Shown here one piece after another: positions 1 through 5,889 of a stretch of 10,275 nucleotides of DNA. This stretch comes from CAITWF01 sp038231575 (GTDB lineage Bacteria; Verrucomicrobiota; Verrucomicrobiia; Opitutales; Opitutaceae). Position 1 is the first letter of the stretch. The number at the start of each line of letters is the position of its first letter. A model generated the notes under the pieces. It had not been told where the DNA came from. It worked only from the letters and a program-made list of their open reading frames with translations, and ran no database searches. A program made the position numbers and the translations under genes. The DNA lies in assembly GCA_038231575.1 (NCBI GenBank), contig JBBRLB010000174.1, forward strand, positions 1 to 10,275, read 5' to 3'.

Positions 1-1215
1 CGTGCTCTCCTCGGCGCGCGCGCCGCGATCACCCAGGTGCTGGCGGCAGTCGCGGAGCTTGCGGTTGTGGAGCGACGCCTTCTTGGCGCGTTCGCGCGCG
101 ATGTTGCGGATGCCGGCAAGTTCCTTCCGCTCGTGCTCGTTCTCCTCGATCTTCCGTTTGATGATCTCGGCCGTCTCCTTGTTCTTGTGGAGATAGGTGT
201 CGAGCGACTGCTGCATGAACTTGCCGATGAATTCCTTGATCGTCGCACCCCCGGGGGCGATGTTGCTGGAGCCGAGTTTGGTCTTGGTCTGCGACTCGAA
301 CACCGGTTCCTGCACGCGCACCACGATCGCGGCGTCGATCGACTGGCGCACGTCGGCGGCGTCGTAGTCCTTTTTGAAGTGGTTGCGCACCGTCTCGACC
401 AGCGCCTCGCGAAACGCCGCGAGGTGCGTGCCGCCCATCGTCGTGTGCTGGCCGTTGACGAACGACCAATACTCCTCGCCATAATGCGCGCCGTGCGTGA
501 GCGCCACCTCGATGTCCTCGCCCTCGAGGTGGATGATTGGGTAGAGCGGCTCGCCCGCGAGTTCCTTCTGCAACAGATCCTTCAGGCCGTTTTCCGAGCG
601 GAACGGTTTGCCGTTCAGGGTGAGCGTGAGGCCGCGGTTGAGGAAGGCATAGTTCCACAACATGTCCTCGATGAATTCCGTGCGGAACTTGAAATCCTTC
701 CCGAACAGCGTCTCGTCGGGCACGAACTCGATCAGGGTGCCGTTGCGTTCCTCCGTCTTCGCGACGCGGCCGTCCTTCTTGAGTTTTCCCTTCTCGAACT
801 CGACGAGCTTCGACTGCCCGTCGCGAAACGCCGTTGCCTTGTAATCGATCGCGAGGGCGTTGACGGCTTTCTGGCCGACGCCGTTCAGCCCGACGGATTT
901 TTGAAAGGTCTCGCTGTCGTATTTCGCGCCCGTGTTGATGATCGAGACGCAGTCGATGAGTTTGCCGAGCGGGATGCCGCGGCCGTAATCGCGCACGCGC
1001 AGGGTGCGCTCATTGAGTTCGACCTCGATCTTCTTGCCGTGGCCCATCGTGAATTCGTCGATGCAGTTATCGATCGTCTCCTTGAGCAAAACGTAGATGC
1101 CGTCCTCCGCGTGCGCGCCGTTGCCGAGCCGCCCGATATACATGCCGGGGCGCAGCCGGATGTGCTCGAGCGACGAGAGGGTTTTGATGGAGGCTTCGGT
1201 ATAGGCTTGGGCCAT
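1..1215 (-). CDS. parE: DNA topoisomerase IV (or gyrase) subunit B, N-terminal part, cut by left window edge
   Basis: This is the ATPase subunit of a type IIA topoisomerase. It binds ATP, dimerises and drives strand passage together with the A subunit on the chromosome. The visible 405 residues start at the ATG whose complement is at 1213-1215 and stay open to base 1. The GHKL ATP site is complete: ETIDNCIDE with E46 as general base and N50 as Mg ligand, DYGRGIP (76-82) with D76 for adenine, GLNGVGQKAVNAL (109-121), and the QTK loop with K311 in the transducer domain. The conserved HTTMGGTH lies at 257-264 and a charged helix at about 348-380. The Toprim domain should begin just past the edge. 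DYGRGIP and GLNGVG are features I associate with Bacteroidota/Verrucomicrobiota ParE rather than with classical GyrB, so ParE is preferred. It diverges from the AsmA-like gene with 139 bases between them. Family is near certain, ParE versus GyrB less so. Confidence 0.93.
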   Translation of the reverse strand, partial: MAQAYTEASIKTLSSLEHIRLRPGMYIGRLGNGAHAEDGIYVLLKETIDNCIDEFTMGHGKKIEVELNERTLRVRDYGRGIPLGKLIDCVSIINTGAKYDSETFQKSVGLNGVGQKAVNALAIDYKATAFRDGQSKLVEFEKGKLKKDGRVAKTEERNGTLIEFVPDETLFGKDFKFRTEFIEDMLWNYAFLNRGLTLTLNGKPFRSENGLKDLLQKELAGEPLYPIIHLEGEDIEVALTHGAHYGEEYWSFVNGQHTTMGGTHLAAFREALVETVRNHFKKDYDAADVRQSIDAAIVVRVQEPVFESQTKTKLGSSNIAPGGATIKEFIGKFMQQSLDTYLHKNKETAEIIKRKIEENEHERKELAGIRNIARERAKKASLHNRKLRDCRQHLGDRGARAEEST

Positions 1216-1254
1216 GGCGGGAAATGAACGGAAATTTCGGGGTGTGCTGGCGCC

Positions 1255-1283
1255 AAGCGAGCGCCCGCGCGCCGGCGTGACAA
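1255..1283 (-). promoter_or_regulatory. Candidate promoter of the topoisomerase B gene
   Basis: On the minus strand TTGTCA (1278-1283, five of six to the consensus -35) is followed after 17 bases by TCGCTT (1255-1260), a weak -10. It would leave a leader of about 30 bases before the ATG at 1215. No clear Shine-Dalgarno sequence precedes that ATG. The call rests only on hexamer match and spacing in a GC-rich gap, so it is tentative. Confidence 0.3.
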
Positions 1284-1306
1284 GCGAAATTCGGCGCGCA
1301 GCGACC

Positions 1307-1334
1307 TTGCTTCGCCCCGTCGCGCAGCTACGCT
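1307..1334 (+). promoter_or_regulatory. Candidate promoter of the AsmA-like gene
   Basis: TTGCTT (1307-1312) and TACGCT (1329-1334, matching TAnnnT) are separated by 16 bases. Transcription would start about 13 bases before the ATG at 1355. The hexamers match the consensus at only three positions each, so the call is weak. The position in a divergent gap supports it. Confidence 0.3.
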
Positions 1335-1354
1335 CCCGCCCCCACTTTCTCTCC

Positions 1355-2101
1355 ATGAAAAAACTTCTCGTCATCGGCGGTATCCTCGTCGGGCTCGGCA
1401 TCATCGGCGTCATCGTGACGGCGTTTTTCCTCGGCAACATCGTCACTGCCGGCGTCAACCGCTTCGGCCCGCAAATCACGCAGACCTCCGTCGTGCTGAC
1501 GAGTGCGGCCATCTCGCCGCTCAGCGGCAGCGGCACGTTAAGCGGCCTGGTGGTCGGTAACCCGAAGGGCTGGAGCGACGCCAACCTCTGCACGCTGGGC
1601 AAAGTTCACATTGAAATGGTGCCGTCCTCCCTCCTCGGCGATCACATCATCATCAACGAAATCACGATCGAGGCGCCGGAGTTCAACTACGAGACGAAGA
1701 TCGTGGCGAGCAACGTCGGCGATCTCCTGAAGAACATCGAGCAACTCACCGGCAGCGCCTCGGCGCCGCCGGCGACCGCGAAAAATGGCAAGCCGATCAA
1801 GTTCGAGGTGAAAAAATTCCGGCTCCAAAACGGCTGGGTGCGCCTCGGCGTCGGCCCGGCCGCGATGCGACTCCCGATGCCGCCGGTCGCGCTCGACGAC
1901 CTCGGCACGGCCCAGGGCGGCATCACGCCCGATCAGCTCGTGTTCGCAGTGATGCGGCGCGTCACGCCGAGCGTCATCGCCGCGACCACCCAAGCCGTCG
2001 GCAAACTCATTCCCACCGGCGGCGCCGCGACGGCGGAAGGCATCAAAAACGCGGGCGCCGCGATCAAGGGTCTTTTCGGCGGCGACACAAAGAAGCCGTG
2101 A
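1355..2101 (+). CDS. AsmA-family-like membrane-anchored protein (function unknown)
   Basis: The protein has 248 residues. An N-terminal hydrophobic helix after MKK (about residues 4-30) anchors it in the inner membrane with the rest outside. It looks uncleaved, since no clear signal-peptidase site follows. The pattern after the helix (SPLSGSGTLSGLVVGNPKG, 54-72, then SSLLGDHIIINEITIEAPE, 91-109) is typical of short AsmA/DUF748-like proteins. Those form extended beta structure and in larger relatives are linked to outer-membrane lipid homeostasis. A low-complexity Ala/Pro/Thr linker sits near 133-143. A second beta segment (KFEVKKFRLQNG, 149-160) and PMPPVALDDLG (175-184) follow, and the tail is rich in Gly and Ala. 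The reading frame is open upstream to 1214, but ATG 1355 is chosen because it begins the canonical MKK plus hydrophobic segment. There is no Shine-Dalgarno sequence; the 20 bases before the ATG are nearly all pyrimidine. The family placement is by pattern, and the cellular role is not shown here. Confidence 0.82.
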   Translation: MKKLLVIGGILVGLGIIGVIVTAFFLGNIVTAGVNRFGPQITQTSVVLTSAAISPLSGSGTLSGLVVGNPKGWSDANLCTLGKVHIEMVPSSLLGDHIIINEITIEAPEFNYETKIVASNVGDLLKNIEQLTGSASAPPATAKNGKPIKFEVKKFRLQNGWVRLGVGPAAMRLPMPPVALDDLGTAQGGITPDQLVFAVMRRVTPSVIAATTQAVGKLIPTGGAATAEGIKNAGAAIKGLFGGDTKKP

Positions 2102-2106
2102 CGCCG

Positions 2107-2126
2107 GGCGCGGTTAGCGCCGCGCC
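2107..2126. terminator. GC hairpin between convergent genes, possible bidirectional terminator
   Basis: GGCGCGG (2107-2113) pairs perfectly with CCGCGCC (2120-2126) around the six-base loop TTAGCG. It lies 5 bases after the AsmA-like stop and overlaps the stop codon of the histidine kinase on the other strand. There is no strong T-tract (only TTCT on the plus strand), so intrinsic termination is uncertain. In GC-rich DNA such a stem can also arise by chance. Confidence 0.35.
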
Positions 2127-4312
2127 TTCTCGACCCCCGACAGCAGCGCCTCGATCAGACCCCGACGACTGAGAGGTTTCGGCAGGTAATTATCCGCGCC
2201 ACTTGTGAGGCACCGCTGCACCAGCTCCGGCGAATGGTCGACGCTGAGGGCGACCACACTCTCGGGGCCATCCGGATTTTTTTGTTCGCGCAGCGCCCGG
2301 CACAACGCGATGCCCGCGGAGTCCGCGCCCGCCACATCCACGAGCACGATCAACGGCCGGGTCTTCGCCGCCAACGCCAGCGCCTCGGCGTCGCTGGCGG
2401 CGACCAGCGTGGTGCAACCGCTCACGCTCTCGACGAGACCCGCGACGATGGCGCGATTGTCGGCGTTGGCATCGACGACGAGCACCTGCCAGTTCGCGCC
2501 CGCGATCCGCGAGCGCAGCAGCCATTCGCGCTGCGCCGTCGCATCGGGCTGTTCCGGCGGCTGGCCGGTGCGGGTGGCGGCGGTCGCGTTGAAACTCAGC
2601 GTGAAGGCGCTGCCCTCGAGCGGCGAGCTGCGCACGGTGATTTTTCCACCGAGCAGCGCGGCCAGCCGCTGGCTGATCGCGAGGCCGAGGCCGACGCCCT
2701 GCATCGAACCCGGCGTGTGCGCACGCTCGAACGGCTCAAACAACCGTGGCATCAGTTCCGGCGTGATCCCGCTGCCGGTGTCCTCGACGGTAAGCACAAG
2801 CCGGTGACGGTTCGCCTGAAACGGCACCGCCTGATCCGCGCGCAAAAAGACGCGCACGCGACCCCCAATCGGCGTAAACTTCACTGCGTTGCCGAGCAGA
2901 TGGAGCAGGATTTGCTTCAGGATCTGCGTGTCGGTGCGCACGCACTCCGGCACGAAGCCCTCGCGGCGCAAGCTGTAGGTCAGATTTTTTTCGCGCAGCT
3001 TCACGGAAAACGCGCCGTGGATGACGACGAGCAATTCCTCGAGGTTCACCGTCTCCTCGTGCACCGGTTCCGCGAACGCATCCAGCCGCGAGAAATCCAG
3101 CATGTGATTGATCGCCTCGAGCAGCCGCAGGCCCGCCTGCTCGATGCTCGCGGCCTGCTTGCCTTCGTTCGTGCCCGCGAGGCGCTCCTTCAGCAAATCG
3201 CTGAACCCGATCACCGCCGTCAGCGGCGTCCGGAGTTCGTGGCTCATCACGCCGATGAAGTCCGCCTTCACCCGGCCCGCGCGCTCCACTTCCGCGCGCG
3301 CCGCGGCCGCCACGTCCCCCGCGCGTTTCACCGCGATCGCGTTCGCGATTTGATCGGAGATGTAGCTCAGCAACTGCCGCTCGTTTTCTCCGAGGAGATG
3401 CGGGTTGTGATAATCCTGCACGGCGATCACGCCGACCGCCCGGCCCGCGACGACGAGCGGCACGCCGAGCCACACCTGCGCCGGCACGCCATGATTCACA
3501 ATCGTGCCCGCCTCGAGCAACTGGTCGGCCTTCGCCCGATCGAGCAGCAGGGGCTGGCCGCTGAAATACACCAGCTCCGTCACGCCACAGCCGATCCGGC
3601 GATCCCGCGGCGGGGAGAATTCGTCGCGCGCGTAGACAAAGCGGATCATCTGCTCGGCCTCGTCCACGAGGGCGATGAACAGATTCCGCGCCCCGATCAA
3701 ACGCTCGACGATGCCGTCGATGCGGCCGAACAACGCGTCGAGCGTCGGCGCCTCGTGCGTCGCGTGCGAAATTTGAAACAGCGCGCGTTGCGTTGCCATC
3801 GGGTCGAAGCCCTCCGGCAGTTCCGCGCCGCGCGCCCGCGCCTCCTCGAAAAACACCGCCACGCCGCCGCTCATCGGCGCGAACCGCGCCTCAAGCAGCA
3901 CCTCGCCGATTCTCAGGCCGTCGAACGGCGCCAGCGCCCCGCCCTCCGGACGCGGACGCGCCCGCGCAAACGGCGCCGCGCTGCCGTGCCGACGCGCCAG
4001 CAGTTTCAACGGCGGCGCCTCGCCGCCCGCGGCGCAGGCGCGCACGCGTTCGTGAAACGCCGGCTCCCGTTCGTCGTGGAGGCAGGCCAGCAGCGCCGGC
4101 CCCCGTTCCGCCGCCGCCAGTTCGCCCAGATCGATCCGCAACAACGCGAGCGCGGCGGAGTTCGCGGCGGCACAACTGATGGCGTTGGCCACCGCGGGCG
4201 ACACCTCAAAAAACGCCGCCGGCGCCGGACACGCGTCCAGCAGCCGCTCGATGTCGGCGGCGATAGGCCGCGCCGCAAACTCCGGTGCGGAAAACGGGGA
4301 GCGGGAACTCAC
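2114..4312 (-). CDS. Soluble hybrid histidine kinase (PAS-like, GAF, HisKA, HATPase, receiver)
   Basis: The 732-residue signalling kinase has no membrane helix, so it should sense something in the cytoplasm. Order: a weak PAS-like region (about 15-155), a GAF domain (about 175-325, with WLGVPL and GVIAVQDY), a short Ala-rich linker helix, and HisKA with SHELRTPL and phospho-acceptor H358. The ATPase domain follows with N-box N475 (HLLGNAVKFT), DTGSGI with D511, LFEPF (524-528) and GVGLGLA (539-545). A receiver domain ends the protein (about 608-728) with phospho-acceptor D659, S690 and K712 in LPKP. All kinase motifs are intact. In the receiver the usual acidic pair reads D614-A615, so one Mg ligand is missing. 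No partner regulator or output domain lies nearby, so the target is unknown. GTG 4312 is the first possible start, because an in-frame TGA lies two codons upstream; the next ATG is 146 codons in. No good Shine-Dalgarno sequence is present. Confidence 0.93.
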   Translation of the reverse strand: MSSRSPFSAPEFAARPIAADIERLLDACPAPAAFFEVSPAVANAISCAAANSAALALLRIDLGELAAAERGPALLACLHDEREPAFHERVRACAAGGEAPPLKLLARRHGSAAPFARARPRPEGGALAPFDGLRIGEVLLEARFAPMSGGVAVFFEEARARGAELPEGFDPMATQRALFQISHATHEAPTLDALFGRIDGIVERLIGARNLFIALVDEAEQMIRFVYARDEFSPPRDRRIGCGVTELVYFSGQPLLLDRAKADQLLEAGTIVNHGVPAQVWLGVPLVVAGRAVGVIAVQDYHNPHLLGENERQLLSYISDQIANAIAVKRAGDVAAAARAEVERAGRVKADFIGVMSHELRTPLTAVIGFSDLLKERLAGTNEGKQAASIEQAGLRLLEAINHMLDFSRLDAFAEPVHEETVNLEELLVVIHGAFSVKLREKNLTYSLRREGFVPECVRTDTQILKQILLHLLGNAVKFTPIGGRVRVFLRADQAVPFQANRHRLVLTVEDTGSGITPELMPRLFEPFERAHTPGSMQGVGLGLAISQRLAALLGGKITVRSSPLEGSAFTLSFNATAATRTGQPPEQPDATAQREWLLRSRIAGANWQVLVVDANADNRAIVAGLVESVSGCTTLVAASDAEALALAAKTRPLIVLVDVAGADSAGIALCRALREQKNPDGPESVVALSVDHSPELVQRCLTSGADNYLPKPLSRRGLIEALLSGVEKARR

Positions 4313-4319
4313 GTCTCAG

Positions 4320-4325
4320 ATTGTA
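4320..4325 (-). promoter_or_regulatory. Candidate -10 element of the histidine kinase gene, adjacent to its start codon
   Basis: On the minus strand TACAAT (five of six to TATAAT) ends seven bases before the GTG at 4312. Transcription would then begin at or next to the start codon and give a leaderless mRNA. No recognisable -35 hexamer sits 16-18 bases upstream; that place is taken by a run of seven T on this strand (4341-4347). The strong -10 match is unusual in DNA this GC-rich. Confidence 0.45.
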
Positions 4326-4448
4326 GCAGGCGGCCGGCGGAAAAAAAGCCGCGAGTGGCGGGATGTTCACTTTTGATTGCCGCGCGATCAGCCGGACTGC
4401 GCCTCCGCCCGCCACCCACCGCTGTGCCGCCGCGGACGCGCTCGCGCG

Positions 4449-4477
4449 TTGACGCCCTTCGCCCGCCGCGCTCCGCT
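4449..4477 (+). promoter_or_regulatory. Candidate promoter of the DsbA-like gene
   Basis: TTGACG (4449-4454, five of six to the -35 consensus) is followed after 17 bases by TCCGCT (4472-4477), which keeps only the outer T residues of a -10. Eight bases then separate it from the ATG at 4486, so the mRNA would have almost no leader. The layout matches that before the TPR gene. The missing A at the second -10 position weakens the call. Confidence 0.4.
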
Positions 4478-4485
4478 GCTCGCGC

Positions 4486-5148
4486 ATGAAAGCCACGTTC
4501 TATCTCGAAGTTTCCTCATCCTGGTGTTTTTGGTCCGAGCCCACCTGGGCCGAGCTCAAGCAGCGCTACGCCGGCCGCGTCTCCTTCGACTGGAAGATCG
4601 CGAAGATGCAGCCCTCCGACTGGCCGGTCTCGCGCGCGCAGTGTGAATGGTTTTACCGCCGGAGCGGCACAGTCGCGCGCGCGCCCTTTATGCTCAACGC
4701 CGGCTGGTTCGAGCCGGTGAAGCCCGGCGACTATCCCGCCGCGAGCTACGTCGCCGAGGCCGCGAAAGATTTCGGTTTCTCCGGCGACGAAATCCGCCTG
4801 GCCCTCTCGCACGCCGGCGAGCGCGAAGGCAAAAAGATCGGCCAGATGGCCGTCGCCGTGGCGATCGCCGCCGCCGCGGGCGGCAAGAAACTCAACGCCA
4901 AGAAACTCCGCGCCGCCGCCGAGTCCGCCAAAGTCGCCGCGCGCATCGAGGCGAGCACCGAGGAATTTTTCGCGCACCAGATCAACCAGCGGCCCGCCTT
5001 TGTGCTCACGAACGACATCGGCGACAAGGCCGTCTTCTCCGGCCTGACGAAAATCGAGCCGCTCGCCGCCACGCTCGATGCGATGCTGGCGGATGTGACC
5101 GCCTACGCCTCCTTCAAGGCCCATTTCGGCGGCCCGCCCGCGAGCTGA
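4486..5148 (+). CDS. DsbA-family thioredoxin-fold protein with a CxxS centre
   Basis: The 220-residue protein belongs to the DsbA / FrnE / 2-hydroxychromene-2-carboxylate isomerase-like group of thioredoxin folds. Strand one (ATFYLEVSSSW) leads into C14-F15-W16-S17. This is the active-site position, but with Ser where a disulfide enzyme has its second Cys. The helical insertion spans about 85-165, and the cis-proline is at R169-P170 in the strand QRPAFVLTN. An Ala/Lys-rich helical part lies at 120-155. The only other Cys is C53, so no CxxC pair exists. There is no signal peptide, so it should be cytoplasmic. It could be a glutathione- or thiol-dependent reductase or isomerase; the substrate cannot be read from sequence or neighbours. 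ATG 4486 is the natural start just before the first strand; there is no Shine-Dalgarno sequence but a promoter-like pair close upstream. The neighbours do not suggest a pathway. Confidence 0.85.
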   Translation: MKATFYLEVSSSWCFWSEPTWAELKQRYAGRVSFDWKIAKMQPSDWPVSRAQCEWFYRRSGTVARAPFMLNAGWFEPVKPGDYPAASYVAEAAKDFGFSGDEIRLALSHAGEREGKKIGQMAVAVAIAAAAGGKKLNAKKLRAAAESAKVAARIEASTEEFFAHQINQRPAFVLTNDIGDKAVFSGLTKIEPLAATLDAMLADVTAYASFKAHFGGPPAS

Positions 5149-5298
5149 AGATCCGGCCGGGAAGGCGTGCGCTTCGCGGCGGGGCGGGAGAATGATTTTG
5201 TCGCGATGCTCGGTCGCGCCCCAGGCCCGCCCGCCTCGCTCGCCCCGCCCAGTGCGGCAGGATCGCAACGCGGCGGCGGCTGCCGACGCTAACGTGAA

Positions 5299-5327
5299 TT
5301 GACCGTCGCGCCCCCTCGCGCTCCACT
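5299..5327 (+). promoter_or_regulatory. Candidate promoter of the TPR-protein gene
   Basis: TTGACC (5299-5304, five of six to the -35 consensus), a 17-base spacer and TCCACT (5322-5327) are followed by only seven bases before the ATG at 5335. The arrangement almost copies that before the DsbA-like gene, down to the CGCGCTCC at the spacer/-10 junction. A transcript from here would start at or next to the ATG. The -10 is weak, as it lacks the A at position two. Confidence 0.42.
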
Positions 5328-5334
5328 CTGCGCG

Positions 5335-5823
5335 ATGCAACCCAAGTGGCGCCTCTCCCACGCGCAGGGCTACCTCAGCCTCGGCATGGTGGCCGAGGCG
5401 GCCGCGGAGCTGGAGCAAATCCCCGCGCCTGAGTGCGACGAACCCGCCGTGCTCGCGCTGCGCGTGACGGTGCTGCAGGAACGGTGCGAGTGGCCCGCCC
5501 TCCGCGTGCTCGCGGCCGAGTTGGTCCGCCGCGCGCCGCACGAAGCCGCGGGCTGGGTGACGTGGGCCTACGCCACCCGCCGGGCCGATTCGATCGTGGC
5601 CGCGGAAAAAATTCTCCTCGAGGCCGAACGCCTCCACCCGGCGGAACCGACGATCCAGTTCAACCTCGGCTGCTACGCGAGCCAGCGCGGCGCCCTCGCC
5701 GTGGCCCGCCGCCGCGTCGATCGCGCCATTGCGCTCGATCAAAAATTCGCCGAACTCGCCGCCACCGATCCGGATCTCGAACCGATGCGCGCCGTGCATC
5801 CGGACTGTCCGTCCGGCGAGTGA
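5335..5823 (+). CDS. Small tetratricopeptide-repeat protein
   Basis: The 162-residue soluble protein is built almost wholly of paired helices of TPR type. HAQGYLSLGMVAEAAAELEQI (9-29) is a repeat with the usual small and aromatic positions. A helix pair follows at about 36-65, another covers AAGWVTWAYATRRADSIVAAEKIL (71-94), and the last, PTIQFNLGCYASQRGALAVARRRVDRAIAL (105-134), is the clearest match. TPR arrays bind partner proteins; the partner is not known. A TTG at 5299 would extend the frame by 12 residues, but ATG 5335 is preferred because it starts right at the first helix and the TTG forms part of a promoter-like hexamer. It has no signal peptide or catalytic motif. The DsbA-like gene lies 186 bases upstream, a gap in which I see no gene or convincing terminator. 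The ABC operon starts 66 bases downstream. Confidence 0.8.
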   Translation: MQPKWRLSHAQGYLSLGMVAEAAAELEQIPAPECDEPAVLALRVTVLQERCEWPALRVLAAELVRRAPHEAAGWVTWAYATRRADSIVAAEKILLEAERLHPAEPTIQFNLGCYASQRGALAVARRRVDRAIALDQKFAELAATDPDLEPMRAVHPDCPSGE

Positions 5824-5824
5824 T

Positions 5825-5830
5825 TTGACA
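5825..5830 (+). promoter_or_regulatory. Perfect -35 hexamer ahead of the ABC operon
   Basis: TTGACA matches the consensus fully and lies two bases after the TPR stop codon, 59 bases ahead of the ATPase start. At 17-base spacing the -10 place reads CGCCAT, which is poor, so the promoter may need an activator or the match may be chance. No inverted repeat clear enough to name an operator was seen between it and 5890. Confidence 0.3.
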
Positions 5831-5889
5831 GTCGACCGCGCGCCCGCCGCCATCGACCCTTCGCTCCCCACCCTCGCCTTCCCTTCGCG

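Noticed and set aside
37..1227. Open frame of 396 codons on the plus strand opposite the topoisomerase gene
   Set aside because: The minus strand carries an unambiguous GHKL ATPase; the plus-strand translation shows no recognisable motif.
4326..4356. GC-rich inverted repeat around the A7 run as a terminator or operator
   Set aside because: Only five bases pair (GCGGC with GCCGC), and the run of A lies in the loop rather than after a stem; it more likely just sits upstream of the kinase -10.
2234..4489. Open frame of 751 codons on the plus strand opposite the histidine kinase
   Set aside because: It is rich in Arg, His and Ala with no domain, and lies fully antisense to a gene with every kinase motif. 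Long antisense frames are expected in GC-rich DNA with strong third-position bias.
5114..5326. Possible small minus-strand gene in the gap before the TPR gene
   Set aside because: The 70-residue translation is Arg-rich without a domain, overlaps the end of the DsbA-like gene and has no initiation signal.
5824..5889. Possible riboswitch or attenuator ahead of the ABC operon
   Set aside because: The 66 bases are too short and too pyrimidine-rich for a known riboswitch fold, and no stem followed by a T-tract was found.
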